Notes: generated by a model from the letters alone, not told the origin. A stretch of 64,000 bases of DNA from Mucilaginibacter sp. PAMC 26640 (GCA_001596135.1 CP014773.1:1178001-1242000), one strand, 5' to 3'; shown: positions 35,782 to 45,229, counted from the first letter of the stretch. Translations and numbers: made by a program.

Positions 35782-36309
35782 ATGAGCAACTCAATGATCA
35801 AATATTTTCTGGTAGCTGTATTGGCTATTGGATTTACAAATAACGTTAAGGCACAAAAACATGTGGGTCCGGGCGATAAGGTACCAGCCTTTTCACTTAC
35901 CGATCAAAATGGCAAGGTGTTTAACATTGCCAGCGAAATAGGCAAGCACAAAATGGTTATCTATTTTTATCCTAAGGATGAAAGTATGGTCTGCACCAAG
36001 GAGGCCTGCGCGTTCCGCGATAGTTTTAACGATTTTGTTAAAGCCGGAGCTGTGGTAATAGGCGTAAACGGTGGAACTGTTGCCAGCCATAAAGCATTTA
36101 CCGATCATTATAAATTACCTTTCATCCTGTTAAGCGATCCCGGCGATAAAATTTATAAACAGTTTGGTGTAAAAAATAAGCTCTTCATGAGCGGCCGCGA
36201 AACTTTTGTAGTAGATACAAAGGGCGTTATTGTTTACTCACATGCGGCCATGTTGCAGGGTAAAGAGCACGCTGAAGAAGCCTTAATAGCTATAAAAGCA
36301 GCCAAATAA
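35782..36309 (+). CDS. Exported peroxiredoxin, BCP/PrxQ type
   Basis: 175-residue thiol peroxidase with a signal peptide (cut near VKAQ), so periplasmic rather than the usual cytosolic Bcp. Core motif FYPKDESMVCTKEACAFRD gives peroxidatic C71 and a second Cys C76, the C-X4-C spacing of BCP/PrxQ; the usual PGCT is MVCT here. C-terminal half: PFILLSDPGDKIYKQFGVKN. Possibly detoxifies peroxides from the extracytoplasmic oxidoreductases. ATG at 35794 is an alternative start. Confidence 0.92.
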   Translation: MSNSMIKYFLVAVLAIGFTNNVKAQKHVGPGDKVPAFSLTDQNGKVFNIASEIGKHKMVIYFYPKDESMVCTKEACAFRDSFNDFVKAGAVVIGVNGGTVASHKAFTDHYKLPFILLSDPGDKIYKQFGVKNKLFMSGRETFVVDTKGVIVYSHAAMLQGKEHAEEALIAIKAAK

Positions 36310-36353
36310 TTCGGTATGCACTACAAAAAAAAGCTGATGCCTGGCTGAGCAAT

Positions 36354-36530
36354 ATGGATAAACACAAAACCAAAACTATATCGCTGTTCGAGCGGATCTA
36401 TGTAAGGACCAGGCGGTACAACTGTGATTTACTGGCGCAAATTTTATTTAGCATGCGCAAAGTGTGGAACTACAACAACGGCAACGAGTGGATCGTAAGA
36501 CATCAATTATTTCATAAAACCGGCGCATGA
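36354..36530 (+). CDS. Small basic protein coupled to the alpha/beta hydrolase gene
   Basis: 58-residue ORF missed by long-ORF filters. It is strongly basic and aromatic (FERIYVRTRRYNCD, then FSMRKVWNYNNGNEWIVRHQLF). Its stop overlaps the next start (ATGA), which is good evidence for translational coupling. It begins 44 bases after the peroxiredoxin stop. No family recognised. Confidence 0.5.
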   Translation: MDKHKTKTISLFERIYVRTRRYNCDLLAQILFSMRKVWNYNNGNEWIVRHQLFHKTGA

Positions 36531-37660
36531 TCAGGTTAATTATTATCATACTACTTTTTTTTATCTCCTTGTTATCCGTATTTAAGGCTCCGGCTTATTA
36601 CCTGTGGCTTTTGGCCATTGGGGTAACAGAATATCCGCTGGTATTTGCGGTGATCACTTCGCTATTTTTAATCGCAGGTTTTTGGGTGCATAAATATCAG
36701 TTAGCGAGTACCGTAATCGGGATATTAGCCCTTTTATTGTTCCTTTCACCAATCTTCAGGGCTTATATTGTTGCATCGTCATTAAAGCAAAATTTCACAG
36801 CCACCTTTGGCCCCGGCAGTGCTGAAATGCAGGGGGACAGTACCCAGGCGCCATTTAGCTTCTTTAAACTGCTTAAAGACCCTCCTGTACGCCCCTACAA
36901 AACCATTACCTATAACACCGATAAACATATGCCTTTAACCATGGACTACTACCCAGCGGCTAAGCCGGGTAAAAAGCCTTGTGTTATAATAGTACATGGC
37001 GGCTCCTGGAGCAGTGGTGACAGCAGGCAGTTACCGGAACTAAACAGCCACCTTGCAGCAGAAGGATTCAATGTAGTCTCCATCAATTACCGGATGGCAC
37101 CCAAGTATCAAACACCTGCGCCGGTGGAGGATATTAGCCAGGTCTATGCGTATTTAAAAAAGCATGCTGATACTTTACAAATAGATACCGAAAAATTTGT
37201 GTTGGTTGGCCGTTCTGCAGGGGCCCAGATAGCACAGCTATCTGCTTATACACAGAAAGAACCCGGTTTACGGGGGGTGGTAGATTTTTACGGACCCGCC
37301 GATATGGTTTGGGGCTATTCTCTCCCATCCAGCCCCTTAATAATGGATTCCCGGAAAGTGATGGTGAATTACATAGGCGGCGATTACGCAACTGTCCCGC
37401 AAAAATATGTGGCCTGCTCGCCGATAGAATTTGTTAACAAAACAACCGTGCCAACGCTGATAATTCATGGGGATAACGATGTGCTGGTGTCGCCCGGGCA
37501 CAGTCGCAGGCTGGATAAAAAATTAACCGAGTATAACATTAAGCACTTTTGGCTAAAATTGCCATGGGCAACGCACGGCTTTGATTATAATTTGAACGGA
37601 CCCGGCGGCCAGTTATCAACTTACGTGGTAGAACGCTTCATAAACACAGTAACCAAATAA
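36527..37660 (+). CDS. Membrane-anchored alpha/beta hydrolase (esterase/lipase-like)
   Basis: 377 residues. Three hydrophobic helices (about 3-20, 24-50, 57-82) anchor the protein; the catalytic domain follows from about 125. Oxyanion motif HGGSWSSGD (157-165), nucleophile S230 in VGRSAGAQIA, acid Asp in IIHGDNDVLVSP and His in WATHGFDY, as in the hormone-sensitive-lipase and acetylxylan-esterase groups. Substrate unknown. Start codon overlaps the preceding small gene stop. Confidence 0.88.
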   Translation: MIRLIIIILLFFISLLSVFKAPAYYLWLLAIGVTEYPLVFAVITSLFLIAGFWVHKYQLASTVIGILALLLFLSPIFRAYIVASSLKQNFTATFGPGSAEMQGDSTQAPFSFFKLLKDPPVRPYKTITYNTDKHMPLTMDYYPAAKPGKKPCVIIVHGGSWSSGDSRQLPELNSHLAAEGFNVVSINYRMAPKYQTPAPVEDISQVYAYLKKHADTLQIDTEKFVLVGRSAGAQIAQLSAYTQKEPGLRGVVDFYGPADMVWGYSLPSSPLIMDSRKVMVNYIGGDYATVPQKYVACSPIEFVNKTTVPTLIIHGDNDVLVSPGHSRRLDKKLTEYNIKHFWLKLPWATHGFDYNLNGPGGQLSTYVVERFINTVTK

Positions 37661-37776
37661 TAAGCACAAAACAGCCATCATTCGTAATTACCTTACCTGC
37701 TTAGCGCTATAAAGTTTGCGGAAAGGGGCAGACTCGATTAAAAACCTCTAATCCCATGATCGCTACGTTAAACTAA

Positions 37777-38142
37777 CTAGGCTGCTAGCTGGAGTTCTAC
37801 TTTGTTAAGCAACGAATTCATATCGAACGGTTTGCTCAATATATCATTTGGTGCGCCTTCTTGTTTAAGAGAATCTTCTATATCATCATTTGCTGAGCAA
37901 ATAATAATTGGTAAATTTTGAGTTGCTTTATTGTGCTTCAAAATTCGGCAGATATCACGCCCGTCCACACCCGGTAACATGATATCCAAAATCAACAGAT
38001 CAGGAAGGGTATCTTTTATTTGAGCTACTACGCTATCGCCACGATGTAAAGTAGTAACCTGATAACCACTATTTGTAAGAATGTATCCCATAACCTCGGC
38101 TATAAGCTCATTATCGTCTACAATTAATATCTTCTTGGTCAT
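37777..38142 (-). CDS. Single-domain response regulator
   Basis: 121-residue CheY-like receiver with no output domain. Acidic D9/D10, phospho-acceptor D53 in ILDIMLPG, S83 (in ICSAND) and K104 (LSKPFD). Serine replaces the usual Thr at 83, which is common. No kinase gene is adjacent, so it must be served by a kinase elsewhere in the genome. Confidence 0.92.
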   Translation of the reverse strand: MTKKILIVDDNELIAEVMGYILTNSGYQVTTLHRGDSVVAQIKDTLPDLLILDIMLPGVDGRDICRILKHNKATQNLPIIICSANDDIEDSLKQEGAPNDILSKPFDMNSLLNKVELQLAA

Positions 38143-38438
38143 GGCGATTGTTTTTCAACAGGTTATGCAAACCCCGTGCCGCTCATTAACTGTTACTTAA
38201 AATAATTATGCCGTGCTAAATAATGTGCAGTATATCCTACACTTTTTGATATTATAGAAGAATAAAGCACCGTTTTGGAGTGGCGGGTCTGGTGCAAATA
38301 TCCTTAAAGAACAAAAATTAAAATGATCTGCAATATTTTCTTTGGTGGGCCAGTCGCCGCGGAACTATTTCGTCCTTACCAATGCTTGCCTATCGTTCTA
38401 ATCCAATGGAATGCCCTATCGGCACCGGCAATTTGTCG
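38143..38438. other. Non-coding stretch beside the response regulator
   Basis: About 300 bases without an ORF that I would support. A 39-codon plus-strand frame starting at 38324 has no usable features. The region should contain the promoter of the minus-strand receiver gene. Confidence 0.4.
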
Positions 38439-38549
38439 TTAAGCTTTTTTTGCTTTTAGTAATTTTAAATCGTTCGTCAAAAGGTGTAATAGTTCCCTGT
38501 CGAATTGGATCGTCAATTTACCGGCGTTGATTTTTTTTAGCGTTTTCAT
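38439..38549 (-). CDS. Very small basic ORF, 36 residues
   Basis: Minus-strand ATG ORF of 36 residues, a basic amphipathic sequence (LTIQFDRELLHLLTNDLKLL with Lys-rich ends). It resembles in style the 49-residue ORF at 56938. It ends in a T-rich tract on the minus strand. No family known; supported only by composition and its position 21 bases downstream of the TM2 gene stop. Confidence 0.35.
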   Translation of the reverse strand: MKTLKKINAGKLTIQFDRELLHLLTNDLKLLKAKKA

Positions 38550-38570
38550 ATTTATTGTGATGTAGGGTAG

Positions 38571-38942
38571 TTATTCCTTTATGGCCATTTTGGTGATCTG
38601 GAAGCTTTCGTAAGCCATCTTCTGGTTATACTCGTTCGCAAGTGATTTGTAATTTGCCAAATCCACAATTGAACCAACGAAACACAAGCCAATAGTAAAC
38701 AGATATAAGATGCCCATGCCAATTTGCCCGATAATAAAGCGCTGCAAACCGGGAACGAGGAACAAACCAATAAGGCAAAAGATGAGCATATCCTGGTGGC
38801 TTTTGCGTTTGCTTTGGTAAACCATAAAAAAATATTGCTTTTGCGCATCGCTAAGATCGTTTGTAGCTTGTTGCAAAATGCTCATCTCCTCAGTGCTAAG
38901 GTCCGCGAAGCCCATATACGGATTTTGTTGATACATGTTCAT
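38571..38942 (-). CDS. TM2 domain protein
   Basis: 123 residues with two transmembrane helices (about 52-70 and 72-97) joined by a short turn, GLQRFIIGQIGMGILYLFTIGLCFVGSIVDL, matching the TM2 family (PF05154 type), and a short acidic N-terminal part. The role of these bacterial proteins is not known. It stands alone between a small ORF and the DUF2752 gene. Confidence 0.85.
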   Translation of the reverse strand: MNMYQQNPYMGFADLSTEEMSILQQATNDLSDAQKQYFFMVYQSKRKSHQDMLIFCLIGLFLVPGLQRFIIGQIGMGILYLFTIGLCFVGSIVDLANYKSLANEYNQKMAYESFQITKMAIKE

Positions 38943-39128
38943 TGTATTGATTTTTAATTTGTTAGTGTTAATTTCTGATGTAAAACTACTATCAAATCAA
39001 GGGCAACGCAATAAGAATTAGGCAGTTTGTAATAAACTATCGGTAAACACTGGAGAAACTACGGTGAACTGCCGCGTGGTTTTTTTGGCCGACTAGCAAC
39101 AGGCCGGTGAACAGTAACTATTTGCTTT

Positions 39129-39419
39129 TTACGATAAGGTATAAACTTGCGGATTAATCAATCGGTATATCCGGTACAGAATAATAAAAACAGCAGGAAT
39201 ACCCAGCCAGTGCGCTTGAAAGGATCTTGAAATATCTCCGTGAAAGAAATAAGCGATAGAGTGCCCAAGGCCGCAACCGGGGCACCAGGTTATGCCGATT
39301 TGCTTAAGAGGGCACAGGCTAAAATGCGAATGGTTTGCCGGGTTAGTAAACGCCAGGCAAACCATTGCAGTTGTCCAAAATACGAGTTCGAAATATTTAT
39401 CGAAAAGTTTTTTAATCAA
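39129..39419 (-). CDS. DUF2752 membrane protein
   Basis: 96 residues with two membrane helices around the signature GITWCPGCGLGHSIAYFFHGD (a CPGCG motif in the loop), characteristic of DUF2752. These small proteins occur beside TM2 and DUF4199 genes in Bacteroidota; function unknown. Its start overlaps the end of the DUF4199 gene by 8 bases, so the two are co-translated. Confidence 0.87.
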   Translation of the reverse strand: MIKKLFDKYFELVFWTTAMVCLAFTNPANHSHFSLCPLKQIGITWCPGCGLGHSIAYFFHGDISRSFQAHWLGIPAVFIILYRIYRLINPQVYTLS

Positions 39420-39828
39420 CTTTGTTACTTTTGGTTGTCAGTAATAAAGATACAGCAAATGCCTCTATTATCCCAACCAATAACGCACCGAAAATTCGGC
39501 CGCTAAAACTCTGAAAGCTAGTCTCGGTCCCGGTCGGTAGTATCCAGTTAATGTATACCACACCGGCAAAACCTGCCACAACGCCGCCAATCAGCAGAAT
39601 TTTAAAACTCTGGATCAGAGCCTCCAGAAAACCCATATTGCCATTAAGCTCACCATCCCTAAAGTTTTTAACCCCAAAAAACAAACCGATAAGCGGTATA
39701 AGTATGGAAACGTATTCGATAGGCGACACGATGCTGTCCCCCAGATTGTAGCCGGTTTGGCGCATCACGAAAAGCCAGATAATGCTAAGTACACCTATTA
39801 ATAAACCGAAAATTACTGAATTCTTCAT
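39412..39828 (-). CDS. DUF4199 membrane protein
   Basis: 138 residues, four transmembrane helices, with MKNSVIFGLLIGVLSI, FFGVKNFRDGELNGNMGF and the C-terminal helix IFGALLVGIIEAFAVSLLL, as in the DUF4199 family that is almost confined to Bacteroidota. Function unknown. First gene of a pair with DUF2752. Confidence 0.88.
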   Translation of the reverse strand: MKNSVIFGLLIGVLSIIWLFVMRQTGYNLGDSIVSPIEYVSILIPLIGLFFGVKNFRDGELNGNMGFLEALIQSFKILLIGGVVAGFAGVVYINWILPTGTETSFQSFSGRIFGALLVGIIEAFAVSLLLTTKSNKVD

Positions 39829-39969
39829 GATAGTTATAAAGTTTGGTAGCTAAGTTTGTTAGTTTAATCTCCGTTACCCGGAATATCATTTAAAAGTAAA
39901 CAATAGGCGTTTTTGTTTGCTATAATTTTTGATAAAAAAATCCCGGGGCCTCAAAGGCTCATTTTTAAT

Positions 39970-39977
39970 TATATTTG
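39970..39977 (+). promoter_or_regulatory. -7 promoter box of mfd
   Basis: TATATTTG matches TAnnTTTG. Only 7 bases separate it from the TTG start of mfd, so the transcript start should lie at or next to the start codon (leaderless mRNA likely). Confidence 0.55.
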
Positions 39978-39984
39978 AAACGTT

Positions 39985-42900
39985 TTGAACATTCGTGATA
40001 TATTAGATAGGTATAAGGCCGACGAGCGGATAAAGGCACTGGCGCAGGCGCTTAATGCCAGCAAAAATCCCAGGGTTCAGCTGAGAGGTTTAGTTGGATC
40101 GGGTGATGCGGCCATGGCGGCAGCATTGTATTTTTTGCAGCACAATCATATGATCTTCGTGCTGCCAGAACGTGAAGAAGCTTCTTATTTCCAGGCCGAT
40201 CTGGAAAACCTTACCGGGAAAGAGGTTTTACTTTTCCCGTCGTCCTATCGCAAAGCATTTGAATTTACCCAGCCCGATAGCAGCAATGTGCTGGCCCGGG
40301 CAGAGGTTTTGAATGAACTGAACCATTCCACCGAATATGGTCAGCTGATTGTTACCTACCCCGAGGCAATTGCCGAGAAGGTTATTGACCGGGCATCGCT
40401 GGAAAAAAATACACTTGAAATAGCTGTAAACAATAAGCTCAATATAGAATTCATCAGCGAATTTTTGGTGGAGTACGATTTTGACCGCGTGGATTTTGTT
40501 TACGAACCCGGGCAATTCTCCGTACGCGGCGGCATTGTAGATATCTTCTCATTTTCGCATGATCTGCCTTACCGGGTAGAATTCTTCGGTGATTTTATCG
40601 AGTCGATCCGTACTTTCGAGATCGAGAGCCAGCTATCGGTAGAAAAAGTGAAGAACATCACGATAGTGCCAAACGTGCAATCTAAATTTCTTACAGAGAA
40701 TAACATTTCCCTGCTGGAATATGTGGATGCCGGTACGCAGGTCTGGCTTAAAGATGTACAGTTTACCCTGGATATTATCCAAACCGGGCACAAAAAGGCT
40801 ACCCAACTGTGGAAAGCCTTATCTGCCGAAGAAAAGAATCAAAACCCCGACTGGATTGACCCCAAGTTTAGTTTTACAGACGAAAAGCTGATCGCAGATC
40901 AGCTGCACGATTTCCCGCTGGTAGAATTCGGCAAGCAGTTTTTTTACAATGATGCTACCCCTATCAATTTTGAAATGCGGCCGCAGCCATCCTTCAATAA
41001 GGATTTTAGCCTGCTGATCCACAATTTTAAGAATAACGAGGCAGAGAAAGTTGAGAACTACATTCTTACCGATAGTGCGAGGCAGGTAGAGCGCCTTTAT
41101 GCGATACTGGAGGACCTGGATAAAACGGTGAAGTTTACGCCGATCAGTGTCTCCATCCGCGAAGGTTTTATAGATAAAGAACAAAAGCTGGCCTGTTATA
41201 CTGATCACCAGATCTTCGACAGGTACTACAAATACAAACTTAAAAAAGGCTATCAGCGTTCACAGGCGATTACCCTGAAAGAGCTTCGTGAACTGAAACC
41301 CGGAGATTTCATCACTCACATCGATCACGGCATCGGCAAATATGCCGGACTGGAAAAAGTAGAGGTGAATGGTAAGGTGCAGGAAATGATCCGCCTGATC
41401 TACGCTGATAATGACCTGCTGTATGTGAACATCAACTCCCTGAACCGCATCAGCAAATACAGTGGCAAGGAAGGCACGCAGCCCCGCATGAATAAACTGG
41501 GTACCGACACTTGGGAGCGCCTCAAAAAAACCACAAAAAAAAAAGTTAAAGACATTGCGCGCGACCTGATCAAACTTTACGCGGTACGTAAGGCTCAAGA
41601 CGGTAATGCTTTTTCTCCTGATAGTTATTTGCAAACCGAATTGGAGGCCTCTTTTCTTTACGAAGACACCCCCGACCAGGAGAAGGCCACCGTTGACTTT
41701 AAAAAGGATATGGAAGCCCCGCACCCTATGGACCGCCTCATTTGCGGCGATGTGGGCTTTGGCAAAACGGAGATAGCTGTACGTGCGGCGTTTAAGGCCG
41801 TTGCGGATAGCAAGCAGGTAGCCATATTAGTGCCAACCACTATCTTGGCAGCCCAGCACTACAAAACCTTTAGCGAGCGGCTGAAGGGTTTCCCGGTGAA
41901 CATTGATTATGTTAACCGTTTTAAAACCAGCAAGCAGATCAAAGACACCCTTACCAATCTTAAGGATGGCAAGGTTGATATCATCATCGGTACGCACCGT
42001 TTGGTAAGTAAGGATGTGAAGTTTAAGGATCTCGGCCTGATGATCATCGATGAAGAGCAGAAGTTTGGCGTATCTACCAAAGAAAAGCTGAAACAGATGC
42101 GCGCCAATGTGGATACGCTAACCCTAACCGCTACCCCAATTCCCCGCACATTGCATTTTTCATTGATGGGGGCCAGGGACCTTTCTATTATCTCCACGCC
42201 ACCGCCCAATCGCCAGCCGGTAGTTACCGAGCTGCATGTATTTAACGATAAGTTAATTAAAGAAGCCGTTGAACACGAGATAGAGCGGGACGGCCAGGTG
42301 TTCTTTATCCATAATCGCGTAGCTGACCTGCCGCAGTTAGGCGGCATGATCCATAAACTGGTGCCTAAAGCGCGTATCGGTATTGCCCACGGGCAATTGG
42401 AAGGTGATGCACTGGAGGATGTGATGCTGAAATTTGTAAACCACGAATATGATGTATTGGTGGCCACTACCATTATCGAAGCTGGCCTTGACATTCCGAA
42501 TGCCAACACCATTATCATTAATCACGCCCACATGTTTGGCTTGAGCGATCTACACCAGATGCGCGGCCGTGTGGGACGGAGCAACAAAAAAGCATATTGC
42601 TATTTGCTGAGTCCGCCCTTATCTACGCTCACCAACGAGGCCCGGAAACGCCTGAGTGCCATAGAAGAATTCAGCGATTTGGGCAGTGGTTTTAACGTAG
42701 CTATGCGGGATCTTGACATCCGCGGCAGCGGAAACCTGTTAGGTGCCGAGCAAAGCGGCTTTATTGCTGAGATCGGCTTTGAAATGTATCATAAGATTTT
42801 GGATGAAGCCATACAGGAGTTGAAAGAAGATGAGTTTAAAGGTGTATTCCCCGAGGAAAAGCCGAAACCATTTATCAGCTTTACCCAGATAGATACCGAC

Positions 42901-43335
42901 CAGGAGATTCTGATACCAGACGAGTATGTAACCAGCATAGCCGAGCGCTATAACCTGTACACCGAACTGAGCAAACTGGAAAATGAAACCGAACTGGAAG
43001 CATTTAAACAACAACTGCATGACCGGTTTGGCCCTATCCCACGACAGGTAGATGATCTGCTGAACTCTATGCGCCTCCAATGGCTGGGCAAAGCCATCGG
43101 TTTTGAAAAGGTTTCGTTAAAGAAGAACGTACTACGCGGCTACTTTATCACCAATCAGCAATCTGCCTATTTCGAAACTGACGCCTTCCGTGAAGTACTT
43201 AATTTTGTGCAGCGCAACCCAAAGCGAACTAATCTGAAAGAAGTAAAAAACACTCTTCGTTTAAGTGTAGAACGGGTGGGCAATATTGACGAGGCTCTGG
43301 AGGTTTTGGAAGAGTTGATGGTGGTTGGGGTATAA
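39985..43335 (+). CDS. mfd: Transcription-repair coupling factor
   Basis: Removes RNA polymerase stalled at DNA damage and recruits UvrA. 1116 residues, slightly shorter than E. coli Mfd (1148). N-terminal UvrB-like part (from NPRVQLRGLVGSGDAAM, with VRGGIVDIFSFS), RNA-polymerase-interacting CarD-like domain (about 430-500; GDFITHIDHGIGKYAGLE), SF2 motor with GDVGFGKTE (Walker A), DEEQ and LTATPIPRTL, and TRG region HQMRGRVGRSNKKAYCY; C-terminal D7 (DRFGPIPRQVDDLLN). Starts with TTG (39985); first Met-like codon fitting the N-terminal pattern. Confidence 0.96.
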   Translation: MNIRDILDRYKADERIKALAQALNASKNPRVQLRGLVGSGDAAMAAALYFLQHNHMIFVLPEREEASYFQADLENLTGKEVLLFPSSYRKAFEFTQPDSSNVLARAEVLNELNHSTEYGQLIVTYPEAIAEKVIDRASLEKNTLEIAVNNKLNIEFISEFLVEYDFDRVDFVYEPGQFSVRGGIVDIFSFSHDLPYRVEFFGDFIESIRTFEIESQLSVEKVKNITIVPNVQSKFLTENNISLLEYVDAGTQVWLKDVQFTLDIIQTGHKKATQLWKALSAEEKNQNPDWIDPKFSFTDEKLIADQLHDFPLVEFGKQFFYNDATPINFEMRPQPSFNKDFSLLIHNFKNNEAEKVENYILTDSARQVERLYAILEDLDKTVKFTPISVSIREGFIDKEQKLACYTDHQIFDRYYKYKLKKGYQRSQAITLKELRELKPGDFITHIDHGIGKYAGLEKVEVNGKVQEMIRLIYADNDLLYVNINSLNRISKYSGKEGTQPRMNKLGTDTWERLKKTTKKKVKDIARDLIKLYAVRKAQDGNAFSPDSYLQTELEASFLYEDTPDQEKATVDFKKDMEAPHPMDRLICGDVGFGKTEIAVRAAFKAVADSKQVAILVPTTILAAQHYKTFSERLKGFPVNIDYVNRFKTSKQIKDTLTNLKDGKVDIIIGTHRLVSKDVKFKDLGLMIIDEEQKFGVSTKEKLKQMRANVDTLTLTATPIPRTLHFSLMGARDLSIISTPPPNRQPVVTELHVFNDKLIKEAVEHEIERDGQVFFIHNRVADLPQLGGMIHKLVPKARIGIAHGQLEGDALEDVMLKFVNHEYDVLVATTIIEAGLDIPNANTIIINHAHMFGLSDLHQMRGRVGRSNKKAYCYLLSPPLSTLTNEARKRLSAIEEFSDLGSGFNVAMRDLDIRGSGNLLGAEQSGFIAEIGFEMYHKILDEAIQELKEDEFKGVFPEEKPKPFISFTQIDTDQEILIPDEYVTSIAERYNLYTELSKLENETELEAFKQQLHDRFGPIPRQVDDLLNSMRLQWLGKAIGFEKVSLKKNVLRGYFITNQQSAYFETDAFREVLNFVQRNPKRTNLKEVKNTLRLSVERVGNIDEALEVLEELMVVGV

Positions 43336-43369
43336 GCAATAAAGTCGTCATGACGATGAATATCGGCAT

Positions 43370-43398
43370 CCCACACGCACAGTGGGACTTTGCGTGTG
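43370..43398. repeat. Alternative hairpins between mfd and the slipin gene
   Basis: CACACGCA (43372-43379) pairs perfectly with TGCGTGTG (43391-43398); CCCAC (43370-43374) can also pair with GTGGG (43382-43386), and the two folds exclude each other. It lies between convergent genes and may act as a terminator without a T run. Confidence 0.4.
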
Positions 43399-43432
43399 AG
43401 ATACTGAAATAAAGTCAGCAACGCGTTTAGGG

Positions 43433-44197
43433 TTAGCTCTCCTTTGTCTTACTCACCATTTCTGTAAAACTCTTCGCTGCGTTCGTAAAGTCTGATGGTA
43501 CTAAAACAATAGTAGTAGTGTTGTTATCGATACCGATCTCCGAAAGCATCTGCATACGGCGGAGTTCCAAAGCAATCGGGCTGCCTTCCATTTGTTTGGC
43601 CCCCTGCGTAAGCTTGATAGAGGCTTCCAGTTCCGCTTCTGCTTTGATGATCCTGGCGCGTTTCTCGCGGATGGCTTCTGCCTCCCGGGCCATGGCACGC
43701 TGCATCGATTCCGGTATCTCCACATCTTTCATTTCTACCATTACGATCTTAATGCCCCATGGTTCAGTGGCTGCATCTACGATCTTTTGCATGGTAGCAT
43801 TGATCTCTTCCCGCTCGCGGAGTACCTCATCCAAATGGTGCTGACCGATGATATTACGTAATGCCGTCACCGCAAACTGGTAAACTGCCATGTTGTAATT
43901 GGCCACTTTAATAATCGCATCCTCTGGGTTGATCACCTTAAACCACAGTACGGCATTTACTTTAATAGTAACACTATCCTTGGTAATGGTTTCCTGCTGC
44001 TCCAGGTCTACCGTGCGGGTACGCACATCCACAGTGATCTGTCTGTCTACAAACGGAATAATAAAGTATAGTCCCGGCCCGGCGGTGCGGTGGAAACGGC
44101 CCAAACGAAAAACAATAGCGCGTTGATACTCCTGTGCAATGTGCGCACTAATAACTACCAGCACAATGGCGACAGCTAATACAATAAGTAAATACAT
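43433..44197 (-). CDS. Slipin (SPFH/band 7 family)
   Basis: 254-residue membrane protein with one N-terminal helix (MYLLIVLAVAIVLVVIS) followed by a band-7 domain: YQRAIVFRLGRFHRTAGPGLYFIIPFVD, VRTRTVDLEQQE, and the coiled part ESMQRAMAREAEAIREKRARI. Slipins assemble as membrane-bound cages with NfeD proteases or other partners. The start at 44197 is chosen because the family begins at this helix; the ORF is open another 55 codons upstream with no family similarity. No NfeD gene is next to it. A second, much larger SPFH protein is at 58278. Confidence 0.9.
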   Translation of the reverse strand: MYLLIVLAVAIVLVVISAHIAQEYQRAIVFRLGRFHRTAGPGLYFIIPFVDRQITVDVRTRTVDLEQQETITKDSVTIKVNAVLWFKVINPEDAIIKVANYNMAVYQFAVTALRNIIGQHHLDEVLREREEINATMQKIVDAATEPWGIKIVMVEMKDVEIPESMQRAMAREAEAIREKRARIIKAEAELEASIKLTQGAKQMEGSPIALELRRMQMLSEIGIDNNTTTIVLVPSDFTNAAKSFTEMVSKTKES

Positions 44198-44542
44198 GAT
44201 GTTGATTTGTTTAATTTTTATCGCCTGCCTGTAGGTTCCTGGGAGGGTTTTTAGGACGATCGGGGAAGATATCCGGTATGCGATTTGCGCGGTAAATGTA
44301 GAATAGATTTCGGGATTTGCAAAAATATATTTTAGTGGGAAGCTATCCTTTTTTGATAGCATTTTTTAAAAAAGCTTGGTGTGTAGCACTATAATGGACA
44401 CTAAGATTTCTTAAAAAAACGCAAAGGATATGCATAAGGTCTAATTAAAACAATCTGCTTTGAACTACTAAGAAGTAAAAGAATCGACCAATAATAAATC
44501 TTACATGCTTTATCATCTTAGTGGGTCCCTTAGCGCACCATC
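44198..44542. other. Non-coding gap between hpt and slipin genes
   Basis: About 345 bases, AT-rich, no ORF I support. A short inverted repeat GCTATC / GATAGC at 44342-44360 sits next to T-rich sequence and may be a weak terminator for hpt or promoter-side structure. The slipin promoter must lie here. Confidence 0.4.
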
Positions 44543-45082
44543 TTACCCAATCTTCCTGTAAATCCCCTTTAGGTTCCTGCCCAACTCCCGGTAATCAAGG
44601 CCGTAACCCACCACAAAATCGTTCGGAACCTGGAACGCTACATATTTTAACTCCTCAATGCTATAAACCACCGAATCTGGCTTAAAAAGCAGCGATACCA
44701 CGGTAATGGAAGCCGGCTCACGCAGCGTCAATTTTTGGATGAGATAGCGAATGGTATTACCGGAATCGATAATATCTTCTACCAGTATAATATCGCGGCC
44801 TTTGATATCCCCCGTCAGGTCGAAATCGTCGCGGATAGTTTGGGTACTGGATACGCCGCCAAAATAAGAGGACAGCTTGGTAAATGTAATTTCACAGGGC
44901 AGGATGATCTCTTTAAGCAGATCGGCAAAAAACATGAAACTTCCATTGAGAACACCCACAAATATTGGCGACTTGCCTTCAAAATCCTCGTTGATCTGTT
45001 GTGCAACTTCCGCAACCCGCTGAAGTACCTGTTCATAAGAAATCAGCGGTTCAAATTCCAGGTCGGCTATTTGTAGTTTCAT
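44543..45082 (-). CDS. hpt: Hypoxanthine phosphoribosyltransferase
   Basis: Purine salvage: hypoxanthine/guanine plus PRPP to IMP/GMP. 179 residues. PRPP motif VEDIIDSGNTI; FVGVLNGSFMFFADLL with its active-site loop; base-specificity segment KYVAFQVPNDFVVGYGLDY near the C-terminus. Typical length. Transcribed alone, divergent from the M16 peptidase gene. Confidence 0.95.
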   Translation of the reverse strand: MKLQIADLEFEPLISYEQVLQRVAEVAQQINEDFEGKSPIFVGVLNGSFMFFADLLKEIILPCEITFTKLSSYFGGVSSTQTIRDDFDLTGDIKGRDIILVEDIIDSGNTIRYLIQKLTLREPASITVVSLLFKPDSVVYSIEELKYVAFQVPNDFVVGYGLDYRELGRNLKGIYRKIG

Positions 45083-45213
45083 CTCACTAAAATAAACTAA
45101 ATCCGGATATCAGCGTGTAAAATTATCGTCATGAACATGAAAAAACCAAGCCGCGCAACCTAAACATTTGTAAACCCTTTGTTGGGCTTACTTATCGGGA
45201 ATAATTTAAACAT

Positions 45214-45221
45214 TATCTTTG
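45214..45221 (+). promoter_or_regulatory. -7 promoter box of the M16 peptidase gene
   Basis: TATCTTTG matches TAnnTTTG, 8 bases before the ATG at 45230. Supports this start over the upstream TTG/ATG and again predicts a very short leader. Confidence 0.55.
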
Positions 45222-45229
45222 CAGCCTCA

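Noticed and set aside
41658..42518. Long antisense frames within mfd
   Set aside because: Shadow ORFs of a high-confidence gene; no domain features.
44198..44362. Extended slipin frame
   Set aside because: The membrane helix starts the family; upstream part lacks similarity.
45179..45229. Extended M16 peptidase start
   Set aside because: The extension spans the -7 promoter box.
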